NCBI RefSeq assembly: GCF_004564275.1
Contig: NZ_SPDV01000029.1
Location: 1 to 64,000, forward strand
Direction: 5' to 3'
From: Sphingomonas parva (ex Maeng et al. 2020)
Lineage (GTDB): Bacteria; Pseudomonadota; Alphaproteobacteria; Sphingomonadales; Sphingomonadaceae
DNA: 64,000 nt
Shown: piece after piece, positions 32,682 through 41,165 of the stretch
Numbering within the stretch: the stretch's first letter is position 1
Layout: every line of letters starts with the position of its first letter
Program-made: the position numbers and the translations under genes
Notes under the pieces: generated by a model
What the model saw: the letters and a program-made list of their open reading frames with translations, nothing else
What the model was told of the DNA's origin: nothing
Databases searched by the model: none

Positions 32682-34982
32682 CTACCGCGTCAGCCGGAAC
32701 CGGAGCGCGGCGCCGAAATCGTCCTGCATCGTCTCGATGTGGCCGGGCTCGCGGCGCAGGAAGGCGTTGAGGTCGAGCCAGCCGCCTCCCAGCCGGACGC
32801 CGTACGCCAGCTCGTAATCGATCTCGCGGCCGGTCGGGGCGAGATTGAAGAAGCGCCGGGCGGTGCGGGCGGTGCCCGTCGAATAATCGTAGGTCACCGG
32901 CAGATCGAGAGCGAAGCCGCCGCGTGCGACGCGGAGCGGCTGCATCAGCCGGAACGACAGGCTGTCACCGGGTGCGAACATCCCGCGCCGGGCGAGATCG
33001 ACAGCGAAGGCGTCGGTCTGAAGGCGGCCGTCGCGCACCAGGGCGCCCTGGCCGGGCACCGACGTCCAGCCGCGCCGGTAGCTCGCGAAGGCGCTCCAGC
33101 CCCGGCCGAGATCGAGGCTCGCCGCGCCGTCGACGAAGGCGGTCGTCGTTCCGCCGATCGAGAAAGCGGGGGAGAAGCGCGCGCCGAGCAGGGTCGCTTC
33201 CTCGGTCAGCCGCGACGCGCCGAGGCTGAGCCGCGCCCGCCCCAGCCGGCGGTCGAGCGTCACCGTGCCGAGCGCATAGCCGGGCAGCTCCACCGTCGGA
33301 CGAAAGCCGGGGTTGTAGGCCTTGCCGCGCTCGCCGGTCACGGTCAGCGCCACCGGCCCGAGGTCCTGGCGGACGCCGATGCTGGCGTTTGCGTCGGGAT
33401 GGAAGCCGGCGCGGCTCATCGGATCGCGGGCGACGAGGAAGCCCGCCTCCCATGCGCCGGCGAGCTGCTGCTGCAGCGTTCGCCCGCTATGCGAGAAGCC
33501 GAACGCGGCCGTGGTCTTCGGCGTCAGCCGGCTGATCACGGTGCCGGCGATCGCCCGCGCCCTGCGGCGGTCGTCCGGGTCGAGCAGGGTCTGCGCGATT
33601 CCGACGGTCGGCGCGCCGGCCAAATCGTTGCGGACGGTGAGCGTCACCGAGATCGGGCCGGCCGCCGCGGCGGCGGTGCGGTAGGTGCCGCGGCCGCCGA
33701 TCGCCTCGCGGAGCGGCTGCTCCTGCGGCATCCGCCGCAAAGTCCTGGCAAGATCGAGCGCATAGGCGCGCGAATAGCCGTCGAGGATGACCGCGCCGTC
33801 GCCGGGCTTCGCCGAGGCGTCGCCCATCGGGCCCGAGGTGATGCCGTTGTCGGTGATCGAGACGGCCATGCCCGTGCCGGCGAGCGTCGTCGTCCCCTGC
33901 GGCTGGAAGGCGCGGCCGATGTTGAGGATGCCGCGCCCGAAGATCGCATCGGTGCCGGGGACGCCGGCGTCGTCCGCCGTCTTGAGCAGCAGGTCGACGA
34001 TCTGCGCGCCGGTCAGGTTCGGGAAGGCGCCGGCGACGAGCGCCGCCGCGCCGACGATCGTCGGCGCCGAGAAGGAGGTGCCGTTCGGGGTGACGTGCTG
34101 GCCGAACTGGTTGACCGTGGCGTTGCCGCGGCCGAGCGCCGCCAGATAATATTGCGCGCCGACGCCGGAGCCCGCCCGGTTCGAGAAGCTGCTGATGTTG
34201 CCGCCGACGTCGATCGCGCCGGCGATGATGAACAGGCCGCTCGCGCCATGGTCCTGGATGTTCTTGACCGCGAACGAATTGGGATCGGCGATGCCGGAAT
34301 TGCCGGCCGACATGACGATGACGATGCCGGCGTTCACCGCCCGCTGGATCGCGCCGAAGATGTCCGGCGTCATGCCCTCCTCGTCGCCGAACGACATGTT
34401 GATGATCTTGGCGCCGTTGGTCCGGGCGAGATCGATCGCGGTCGGCAGCGCCGAATCGAGGAAGCAGTCGTTGCCCGGCTTGCAGCCGGCCGGATCGCCG
34501 ACGTTCAGCGACAGGATCGTCGCCTCATAGGCGACGCCCTGCATGTAGAGGCCGTCGCGATTGGCGGCGATGACGCCGGAGACCATCGAGCCGTGCCCCT
34601 GCTGGTCGGTGATGCCGCGGCTGGCGGCGACGTCCTGGCTGGCCGGATCGATCCGCCCGGCGAACTCGGGCAGGGTCGGGTTGATCCCGGTGTCGACGAC
34701 GGCGACCTTCACGCCCTTTCCGGTCGCGCCCGCCTCGTAGGCGGGAAGCGCCTTGGCCGTCGTGGCGGAGTTGGACGCAGCATATTCGGCATCGTTGAGC
34801 CCGCTCGAGGGCGGCGGCGGCGGCGGCGGCGGGGGTGGTGGTGGAGGCGGTGGCGGCGGAGCGGGCGGCGCCGGCGGGAGCGGGTTGACGCCGCCGCCGC
34901 CGCCGCCGCCGCCGCATCCGCTCAGCAACAGGCCGGCGGCGCAGACCGAAAGGACCAAGGCTGCCTTGACGGATCGTCTCAC
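32682..34982 (-). CDS. subtilisin-like protease lipoprotein with C-terminal beta domain
   Basis: This 766-residue protein starts at GTG 34982 (GGGAGGGACGCG upstream) with a lipoprotein signal ending LLLSGC, then a run of eight Gly and about 25 Pro. The S8 protease domain has the full triad: Asp in KVAVVDTGIN (near 98), His in GHGSMVSGVIAA (near 132) and Ser in NGTSFSAPTIVGAAALV (near 320). The last 330 residues are beta-rich with alternating strands (ALTVTGERGKAYN, LSLGASRLTEEA, FASYRRGWTS) and end RFRLTR, like an autotransporter barrel. A lipid anchor together with a barrel-like end is unusual. Role probably surface proteolysis. Divergent from the MFS gene. Confidence 0.88.
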   Translation of the reverse strand: MRRSVKAALVLSVCAAGLLLSGCGGGGGGGGVNPLPPAPPAPPPPPPPPPPPPPPPPPSSGLNDAEYAASNSATTAKALPAYEAGATGKGVKVAVVDTGINPTLPEFAGRIDPASQDVAASRGITDQQGHGSMVSGVIAANRDGLYMQGVAYEATILSLNVGDPAGCKPGNDCFLDSALPTAIDLARTNGAKIINMSFGDEEGMTPDIFGAIQRAVNAGIVIVMSAGNSGIADPNSFAVKNIQDHGASGLFIIAGAIDVGGNISSFSNRAGSGVGAQYYLAALGRGNATVNQFGQHVTPNGTSFSAPTIVGAAALVAGAFPNLTGAQIVDLLLKTADDAGVPGTDAIFGRGILNIGRAFQPQGTTTLAGTGMAVSITDNGITSGPMGDASAKPGDGAVILDGYSRAYALDLARTLRRMPQEQPLREAIGGRGTYRTAAAAAGPISVTLTVRNDLAGAPTVGIAQTLLDPDDRRRARAIAGTVISRLTPKTTAAFGFSHSGRTLQQQLAGAWEAGFLVARDPMSRAGFHPDANASIGVRQDLGPVALTVTGERGKAYNPGFRPTVELPGYALGTVTLDRRLGRARLSLGASRLTEEATLLGARFSPAFSIGGTTTAFVDGAASLDLGRGWSAFASYRRGWTSVPGQGALVRDGRLQTDAFAVDLARRGMFAPGDSLSFRLMQPLRVARGGFALDLPVTYDYSTGTARTARRFFNLAPTGREIDYELAYGVRLGGGWLDLNAFLRREPGHIETMQDDFGAALRFRLTR
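34806..34917. repeat. GGC/GCC trinucleotide tracts
   Basis: Two runs of GGC/GGT-type triplets (34810-34860) and CCG triplets (34891-34914) encode the poly-Pro linker and the poly-Gly stretch after the lipobox of the subtilase. Such tracts can gain or lose triplets, changing linker length without shifting the frame. Confidence 0.7.
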
Positions 34983-35205
34983 CGCGTCCCTCCCCTGCGC
35001 CGCACCGGCGTCCTGCTCCTGCTTCGACTCGCGCTGAGAGCGGGAGCGACGCGTCGCGGCTATCCTACCATCAACGCTCGGGAATTCCACGCCGGCGGCA
35101 GGGCGGCGGCGGGCACGGCCGGCGGGACGCTCCGCCCCCGCTTCCGCAACCGCGGCAAACCGGCTAGGCGGGGCCGGGGATCAGGTCAGCGGGCGGAGCA
35201 GGCAA

Positions 35206-36789
35206 GTGCAGTCGAGCATTCTCAAGGATCGGCGGGGCCTCTGGGCCTTCGTGCTCGGCGTCGCCGCCGTCACGGCCGGAGTCGTGCTCCACCTGCCGAT
35301 GTTCCTGATGGCGCGCGACATGGGCTTCCGCCTCTCCGGGATGGAGATGGGAACGGACATGCTCCTCGGCATGGCGCTGATCGTCGCCGGCGTGGCGGTC
35401 GCGGCTTATGGGCTGCTGCCGCGCAACGTCGCGCAGCAGCTCAGCGCGGCCCAGGACATCGTCGTCTCGCCGCCCGAGGACGCCCCGCTCACCGGCGCGC
35501 ACTGGCGGCTGATGGCGGTGCTCGTCATCGCTCTGGTCATCGACGTGATGAAGCCGGCGAGCCTCGGCTTCACCATCCCCGGCATGATCAGCGAATATCA
35601 TGCCGACAAGGCGACCGCGTCGCTGCTGCCCTTCTTCGCTCTGGTCGGCACCGTGGTCGGCTCGGTGGTCTGGGGGGTGATCGCCGACATCTACGGCCGC
35701 AAGGCCTCGATCCTGCTCTCCGCGGTGATGTTCGTCGGCACCTCGATCTGCGGCGCGATGCCGTCGCTCGCCTGGAACGTCGGCATGTGCTTCATGATGG
35801 GCGCCGCCGCCGGCGGCATGCTGCCCGTCACCTACGCCCTGCTCGCCGAGATGATGCCGAGCAAGCATCGCGGCTGGAGCCTGGTGCTGGTCGGCGGCCT
35901 CGGCGCGGTCGGCGGCTATTTCGCGGCGAGCGGCTTCTCGGCCCTGCTGGTGCCGACCTACAGCTGGCGAATCCTGTGGCTGCTCAACCTCCCGACCGGG
36001 CTCAGCCTGGTGCTGCTCGGCGCGCTGATCCCGGAGAGCGCGAAGTTCCTGTTGGCGCGCGGGCGCCGCGAAGAGGCGCAGAGGATCATGCGCCGCTTCG
36101 GCTCCGAGGCGCGCGGCACCACCCAGGCCGAGACGGCGGCGCTGACCCGCGGCCGCGACGTGCCGCTGACCGGCAAGGCGTTTTTCGGCAAACTGGTGGC
36201 TCTGTGCCTCGCCGCTACCTGCTACGGCCTGATCAACTTCGGCCTGTTGCTCTGGCTGCCCGCCGATCTGGTCAGCCGCGGCTACAGCATGGAGGTGGCG
36301 AGCGGGCTGCTCGCCGCATCGGCGCTGATCGCCTTTCCGACCATCTTCGTCGCGGCCTACGCCTATACGAAGTGGAGCACCAAATGGTCGGTCGCCGGCT
36401 CGGTCGCGGTGACGCTGACCGGGCTGCTCGGCGTGTTCGCGCTCGAATTCCAGCTGATCGCCAGCCCGGTGCTTCCGGTCGCGCTGCTGATCGTCGGGAC
36501 CAACGGCCTGATCGCGATGCTCCTGCCCTACACGGCCGAGAGCTTCCCGCTGCGCATCCGCGGCCGGACCACCGGCGCGGTCGCGGCGTGCAGCAAGGGC
36601 GGCGGCATGTTCGCGCAATTCCTCGCGATCCTCGCCTTGGTCCCGCCGCTCGCCCTGGTGGCGCTGATCATCCTGGTCCCGACGGCACTGGCGCTCGGCC
36701 TGATCGCGCGCTTCGGCAAGGAGACGCGCGGGCGCGACCTGCGCGACCTCGATCCCGACGGCCACACCTTCGCGGCGACCGGGGTGTAG
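35206..36789 (+). CDS. MFS transporter
   Basis: This 527-residue protein of the major facilitator superfamily has about 14 hydrophobic segments, including an extra N-terminal pair. The signature of the loop between helices 2 and 3 is GVIADIYGRKASILLSAVMF; the following helices carry MGAAAGGMLPVTYALLAEMM and the conserved PESAKFLLARGRREEA. The pattern GRKASIL and RGRREEA fits the sugar or aromatic acid porter group, not drug exporters. Start is GTG 35206 with GGAG upstream. It is divergent from the subtilase gene. Substrate unknown; nearby pectin genes are 5 kb away. Its end is close to the left repeat cluster of the RAYT. Confidence 0.88.
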   Translation: MQSSILKDRRGLWAFVLGVAAVTAGVVLHLPMFLMARDMGFRLSGMEMGTDMLLGMALIVAGVAVAAYGLLPRNVAQQLSAAQDIVVSPPEDAPLTGAHWRLMAVLVIALVIDVMKPASLGFTIPGMISEYHADKATASLLPFFALVGTVVGSVVWGVIADIYGRKASILLSAVMFVGTSICGAMPSLAWNVGMCFMMGAAAGGMLPVTYALLAEMMPSKHRGWSLVLVGGLGAVGGYFAASGFSALLVPTYSWRILWLLNLPTGLSLVLLGALIPESAKFLLARGRREEAQRIMRRFGSEARGTTQAETAALTRGRDVPLTGKAFFGKLVALCLAATCYGLINFGLLLWLPADLVSRGYSMEVASGLLAASALIAFPTIFVAAYAYTKWSTKWSVAGSVAVTLTGLLGVFALEFQLIASPVLPVALLIVGTNGLIAMLLPYTAESFPLRIRGRTTGAVAACSKGGGMFAQFLAILALVPPLALVALIILVPTALALGLIARFGKETRGRDLRDLDPDGHTFAATGV

Positions 36790-36811
36790 GGCGGGCGCGC
36801 CGCGGCCGGCT

Positions 36812-36965
36812 CTATTTCGGGGACACTATACTAAATACGTCCAGCGCCCTCCCGCCGGGGCCGCGCCACGCGTCTAATTAGTATAGTGTCCCCGAAATAG
36901 GTAACGGGCAGCGCCCTCCTGCTGGGGCCGCGCCACGCCTGATTAGTATAGTGTCCCCGAAATAG
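36812..36965. repeat. left REP-type repeat cluster
   Basis: Three copies of a 25-bp element (TTTCGGGGACACTATACTAA core): plus orientation at 36812-36836, minus at 36875-36900 and 36941-36965. The first two form a large inverted repeat. The spacers between copies (GCGCCCTCC..GGGGCCGCGCCACGC) are themselves repeated. The third copy encodes the end of the transposase gene. Confidence 0.85.
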
Positions 36966-37665
36966 CGTGGGCAGCAGCTTTGGGTTTGGGTCCGCGCCGG
37001 GCGGGCGCGAGGGGGCGCGCCAGGGCCGTTTCCTGCGCCGCGATCCACGGCGCCGCGGCGAGCGGGCGGCCAGTGCGCAGCCGCGCCTCGATCGCCGCGG
37101 CCAGCCGCTCGCCCTCGACCGTCGCCCCGCCCGCCTCGAGCCCGTAGCGCAGCATCGCCCGCCAGTTGGGCACGTGTCGGGAGAGCGCCGCCACGTCGGT
37201 CAGCGGATCGCCGGCGGCGCGGCGCCCGGCGAGATGGCTGCGCGCGCTCGACCAGCGCCAATCCTCGGCCCGCGCGGCGAGGCCCGCCGCGACCGGGTTC
37301 CGCTCGACGTAGCGGACCGCCGCCATCAGATGGGCGTCGTCCATCGGGTAGCTCGCGAACCTGCCCTGGAAGAGGTAGCCCCGCCATCCCTCGCGCGCGT
37401 TGACGTGGCTGGTGTAGCGGCGGTGGGCCTCGGCGAGCGCGCCGCGCAGGCCGTCCGCCGTCGCCGGCACCAGCACGAGATGGACGTGGTTGTCCATCAG
37501 GCACCAGGCCAGGCAGGTCACGTTCGCGGCCTCGCAGCCGGCGCGGAGCAGGCGAAGATAGAGCGCTCGGTCGGAATCGCCGAAGAATATGGGAAGGCGG
37601 CGATTGCCGCGATGGGTGACGTGGTGCGCCACGCCTGGAACGACGATGCGCGCGATCCGGGCCAT
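36943..37665 (-). CDS. REP-associated tyrosine transposase (RAYT)
   Basis: This 240-residue protein is a Y1/HUH-family transposase (TnpA-REP). The N-terminal motif HHVTHRGNRR is followed by the metal-binding HUH motif in DNHVHLVLVPA near residue 57. A typical YLFQGRFASYPMDDAHLMAA region and RYVERNPVAAGLAARAEDWR follow. RAYTs are single-domain, non-autonomous-looking transposases that act on short REP elements. ATG 37665 (AAGAGGCG upstream) is chosen. The last six residues, ISGTLY, and the TAA stop come from the adjacent repeat. It is flanked on both sides by clusters of the same repeat. Confidence 0.9.
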   Translation of the reverse strand: MARIARIVVPGVAHHVTHRGNRRLPIFFGDSDRALYLRLLRAGCEAANVTCLAWCLMDNHVHLVLVPATADGLRGALAEAHRRYTSHVNAREGWRGYLFQGRFASYPMDDAHLMAAVRYVERNPVAAGLAARAEDWRWSSARSHLAGRRAAGDPLTDVAALSRHVPNWRAMLRYGLEAGGATVEGERLAAAIEARLRTGRPLAAAPWIAAQETALARPLAPARRGPKPKAAAHAISGTLY

Positions 37666-37717
37666 CGCCTCTTGTACCAGATCGGCGCGGGGGCGGCCAA
37701 TTCGCAGAAGGTCCGCG

Positions 37718-37880
37718 GATTTCGGGGACACCGGATTTCGGAGACACTATACTAATTGCCTCCAGCATCGCTCCGCCCGGGGAGAACCGTGGCGGATTTC
37801 GGGGACACTATACTAATTACCTCCAGCATCGCTCCGCCCGGGGAGAGCCGTCGGTAATTAGTATAGTGTCCCCGAATTAG
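37718..37880. repeat. right REP-type repeat cluster
   Basis: Four copies of the same element: a partial one at 37718-37731, plus copies at 37734-37757 and 37795-37818, and a minus copy at 37855-37880. The plus copies are each followed by the same spacer (CCTCCAGCATCGCTCCGCCC), giving a direct repeat of about 60 bp. The minus copy supplies the end of the following gene. Confidence 0.85.
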
Positions 37881-39570
37881 GGGCGGGCGGCCCGTCGGGG
37901 GCGAGGGTGCCGCGGTAGGCGACGATCCGGCCGACCAGCGGCAGCGCGATCTCGACGTCGAAGGCGAAGCGGCCGTCCTGCTCGGCCTCGAAGCTCGTCC
38001 CTCTCGGCAGCAGCGCGCGGGGCATGGGCACGCCGGCCAGCGACCAGCGCCGCGGGACGAGCAGCAGCCGGTCGCCCTCGACGACCAGCGCGAGGGCGAA
38101 GCTTGCCAGGCCGAAGCGCTCGACCAGCAGGTGGCGGTTGCGGCCGGTGCCGGCCGCCTGCAGCGAGGCGAAGCTGCGGCCGGCGAAGCGGCGCGTCCAG
38201 AGCTCGGCGCCGCCGGCGCGCGGCGCGAAGGCGACGGAGACCGGCACCTGCGCCGCGGCCGGCGGGAAGCGGAACAAAGCGGCGACCAGCCGGGCGAGGG
38301 GGTGGCGGCCGCGCCGGACCTCGGCGGTGCCCGACCAGCGGCGCGGCGCCATGCTGTCGTGAAGCTGGCGGAGCCGGGACGGAAGCCCGTCGAAGGCCGA
38401 GCCGAGGATCCGGCGGTAGAGCGGCGCGGCCTCCTCGCCCGCGTCGCGAAAGCCGGTGAAGATCCGCCGGCCGGCGAACAGCGGCGCATAATCGGCGAGC
38501 GCGAGCGCGCGGGCGCCGGAGCGCGCCCCGGGCGGCGGGCGCTCCCCGGCGAGCAGCTTGCGGACGATCGCCTCGATCGCCATCGACGGGATCAGCGGCC
38601 CGTCGTCGCCCTCGGCGATCAGGTGCCAGCTGCGCACCACCGGCCCGCCGTTCGCGACGCCTTCGGCACGGACGTACATGCCGCCGCGGTGCTCGCCGAA
38701 GCGCATCCGGTCGAGCACGAAATGGAACAGCCGGGCGAACGGCACCAGCGAGGGCAGCCGCAGGCGGGCGCGGGCGGCGGCGAGCAGGTTGAGGATGCGG
38801 TGCAGGATCTCGGGCACCGGCCCCGCCCCCATCCAGATGTCGCGCATCGCCGGATGCTCGGGCGGAAGGACCTGCAGGTCCGGCACGTCGACCAGCGAGA
38901 AACGGATGTTGCGCAGCGGCAGGCGGCCCGGCACGGCGATGGTGAAGCGGCGGCTCTCGGCGAGGCCGATGCCGTGCCCGGGCCGGCCGCCGCGGGTGAG
39001 CTTCACCGGCGCGCCGGCATAGCCGAGCACCGCGCGCATGACGTTGCGCCCGATGCCGGCGAACGGCGAGGGCGCGATGCCGCCTTCGACCGAGACGATC
39101 TCCATGTCCTTCGCCATCTCGCGCAGCACCGCGGCGGTGAGCACCGGAAAGCTGCTCACGCCCGAGAGGACGAAGACGCCCGCCGCCCTGGCCGCCGCGT
39201 CGAAGCGCGGCACGCCGAAGACGAAATCGGCGGCGTCGGCGAAATCGCAATAGTCGACGCGCGCGGCGATGCAGGCCGCGATCACGCGATAGGGGTCGGC
39301 GCCGTAATGCTGGAACGGGCCGGAGGCGTCGACGACCAGATCGGGACGCTCGGCCTGCAGCCCGGCGGCGACCTCGGCGCGGTCGAGGGCGAGCGGCCGG
39401 ACCCGCGCCGCCCCGGTCCATCCGGCGCAGAACGCCTCGGCGCGGGCGAGGTCGCGGCCGGCGATGACCAGCTCCAGCGTCGGCACGTCGGCGAGCAGCC
39501 GGGCGAGGCGGCCGCCGAACACGCCGTAGCCGCCGAGGATCAGGATCCTCAAGCGCCCCTCTCCGGTCAC
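37858..39570 (-). CDS. saccharopine dehydrogenase-like protein with DUF4166
   Basis: This 570-residue protein has an N-terminal Rossmann domain (RILILGGYGVFGGRLARLLA). The NAD(P)-binding G-x-G-x-x-G is intact, and VVDASGPFQHYGADPYRVIA is typical of saccharopine dehydrogenase-like reductases. From about residue 380 the sequence changes to a DUF4166-type domain (GLPSRLRQLHD, RFAGRSFASLQAAG, FDVEIALPLVGRIVAYRGTL). The family function is unknown; a cytoplasmic redox enzyme acting on a membrane lipid or amino acid is possible. Start is GTG 39570, overlapping the stop of the DCC gene (GTGA). The C-terminal SGTLY and stop come from the REP element at 37855-37880, so the native end may have been replaced. 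Confidence 0.82.
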   Translation of the reverse strand: MTGEGRLRILILGGYGVFGGRLARLLADVPTLELVIAGRDLARAEAFCAGWTGAARVRPLALDRAEVAAGLQAERPDLVVDASGPFQHYGADPYRVIAACIAARVDYCDFADAADFVFGVPRFDAAARAAGVFVLSGVSSFPVLTAAVLREMAKDMEIVSVEGGIAPSPFAGIGRNVMRAVLGYAGAPVKLTRGGRPGHGIGLAESRRFTIAVPGRLPLRNIRFSLVDVPDLQVLPPEHPAMRDIWMGAGPVPEILHRILNLLAAARARLRLPSLVPFARLFHFVLDRMRFGEHRGGMYVRAEGVANGGPVVRSWHLIAEGDDGPLIPSMAIEAIVRKLLAGERPPPGARSGARALALADYAPLFAGRRIFTGFRDAGEEAAPLYRRILGSAFDGLPSRLRQLHDSMAPRRWSGTAEVRRGRHPLARLVAALFRFPPAAAQVPVSVAFAPRAGGAELWTRRFAGRSFASLQAAGTGRNRHLLVERFGLASFALALVVEGDRLLLVPRRWSLAGVPMPRALLPRGTSFEAEQDGRFAFDVEIALPLVGRIVAYRGTLAPDGPPAPNSGTLY

Positions 39571-40067
39571 AGCAGCCGGTCGCGATATTCGGGCGCCGGC
39601 AGCCAGCAGGTCTCGCGCCGGCCGAACCAGCGATAGCGGTTGCGCGCCACCCAGAGGTAGAGCGGATCGCGCACGAACGCGGGCACGAGCCGCAGGACTC
39701 CGGCGAGCCGCCACGGGAGACCGAGCCCTTCGTAGATGGCGAGCACCGCGTCGCTGTCCCGCCGCACCCGCTCCCCGTCGACCAGCAGGATGCTCAGCGG
39801 ATCGCGCGGATCCATGCCGTGCTCGCGGCACAGCCGCGCCCCCACCTCCCCCTGCACCGAGGCGAGGCGGAACCGGCCTCGCCTGTCGTGCGCGAGGACG
39901 AACTGGGCGTTGCGCGCGCAGAGCACGCATTCGGCATCGAAGAGAATGATCGGGCCGCCGGCCAGCTCGCGCATGGGGTGGGGTTGCGCCGCTTCCGAAG
40001 CCATTTCCACGTGCTTAGCGCGCGAGAGGTCTCCGATCGGGCGCTCGCCGCCGTCAGTCGTTGGCAT
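39567..40067 (-). CDS. DCC-family thiol-disulfide oxidoreductase-like protein
   Basis: The 166-residue protein belongs to the DCC/DUF393 family. Its conserved core begins GGPIILFDAECVLCARNAQF, where D..C..C is the family's namesake motif (usually DG.C.LC; here DAECVLC). YLWVARNRYRWFG near the end is also typical. A redox-active CxxC role is predicted but little studied. ATG 40067 lies inside the end of the regulator gene (14-bp overlap) with GAGGG upstream; ATG 40004 is a possible alternative. It is translationally coupled (GTGA) to the saccharopine dehydrogenase-like gene, suggesting a functional pair. Confidence 0.82.
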   Translation of the reverse strand: MPTTDGGERPIGDLSRAKHVEMASEAAQPHPMRELAGGPIILFDAECVLCARNAQFVLAHDRRGRFRLASVQGEVGARLCREHGMDPRDPLSILLVDGERVRRDSDAVLAIYEGLGLPWRLAGVLRLVPAFVRDPLYLWVARNRYRWFGRRETCWLPAPEYRDRLL

Positions 40068-40806
40068 CGAGATGCGCGCCCTCGTGGTCGAGGTGGAGAT
40101 AATTGTCGTTGAACATCGCCGCGTTCTTCAGCCGCGGCAGGTCCGGAATGGTGAGGGTGCGCCGCTCGAGCGCGATCAGGCCGTCGCGGCGCAGGTCCTG
40201 AAGCGTCCGGTTGACGTGCACCGCGGTCAGCCCGGTCGCATCGGCGAGGTCGGTCTGGGTGAGCGGGAACGGGCACGTATTCCCGGTCGTCAGGCCGACC
40301 GCGCGAAGGCGGAGGAACATCTCGACGAGCAGGTGCGAGATCCGCTCATAGGCGTCGCGCTGGCCGACGTTCAGCGTCCATTCGCGCTGCACCGAGGTGG
40401 TGACGAGCGCGTCCCACCACAGGGCCTGGGTGATGCGGGGATGGTCGAGGGTCAGCGCCTCGAGCTGTTCGCGGCCGATCTCCGCGAGCCGCACCGCGGT
40501 GATGGCGCCGATATAATGGTCCATCTCCTTCAGGATGAGAACGTTGGCGTCGCACAGGTCGCCGGGAATGAAGAGCGAGACGATCTGGCGGCGGCCGTCG
40601 GGGAGGCTCTTGTAGCGGCACGCCCAGCCCTCGAGGATCAGATTGACGGCGCGCGGCCGATCGCCTTCCCGGGCGATGTCCTGCCGCGCGGCGACCTGCC
40701 TCACCGACGATCGGCTCACCCGGTCGATCGCCTCGCGGTCCGCCACGGAAAGCTTGGTGAAGGCCTGCAGCCGAAGTGTCAGCGGGCTCAGCATGATCTG
40801 GAACAT
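40054..40806 (-). CDS. Crp/Fnr-family transcriptional regulator
   Basis: This 250-residue regulator has a sensor domain with a cyclic-nucleotide-binding-like fold (about 25-125: IAREGDRPRAVNLILEGWAC, RQIVSLFIPGDLCD) and a C-terminal winged helix. Its recognition helix TGLTAVHVNRTLQDLR lacks the Glu..Ser-Arg of FNR, so it should read another site. The sensor shows no clear cAMP-binding arginine pair or cysteine cluster. It stands divergent to a homologous regulator at 41166-41885, 360 bp away. ATG 40806 is taken; ATG 40794 is possible. The genes downstream (DCC, saccharopine dehydrogenase-like) overlap it and form an operon. Confidence 0.85.
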   Translation of the reverse strand: MFQIMLSPLTLRLQAFTKLSVADREAIDRVSRSSVRQVAARQDIAREGDRPRAVNLILEGWACRYKSLPDGRRQIVSLFIPGDLCDANVLILKEMDHYIGAITAVRLAEIGREQLEALTLDHPRITQALWWDALVTTSVQREWTLNVGQRDAYERISHLLVEMFLRLRAVGLTTGNTCPFPLTQTDLADATGLTAVHVNRTLQDLRRDGLIALERRTLTIPDLPRLKNAAMFNDNYLHLDHEGAHLDAND

Positions 40807-41165
40807 CCTCGAGGGCCCGGCCCTTCCCGCCCTTATCTCATCTCCGCCATGGAGAAGGAACGCCGGAATCGTCTTCCCGGCGCAGCCGGACGATCCGGGG
40901 GGACGCGCCGTTGCCGGAGGCACGGCGGGCGCGGCGCGCCGGCAGGAGCGCCTTCCGGATCTTTCGGACGTGTCGGCGCCTGGGCCCGCATGTCAAAAGA
41001 TGATTCAGGTAAGCGCGCGCCGGGGGCGAAACGCCTAGCTGGGCCAGATCGTGGAGGAGGATGGCCTTTGCCCTGCTACAGAGTCGACGCATTCCGTTGG
41101 GCGGGAACCTGCCGGTACCGGGTCCGCACGGCCGCCGGCGGACGGAACGGAGCCGGGCATCGCCG
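40807..41165. other. divergent regulator promoter region
   Basis: About 360 bp separate the two Crp/Fnr genes. I see no gene and no FNR-type dyad. It should hold both promoters and perhaps the operators of one or both regulators. Confidence 0.4.

Noticed and set aside
32739-36881. A 1380-codon plus frame across the subtilase and MFS genes
   Set aside because: It overlaps two well-supported genes in other frames and has no domain; composition is Arg/Ala/Gly/Glu-rich only.
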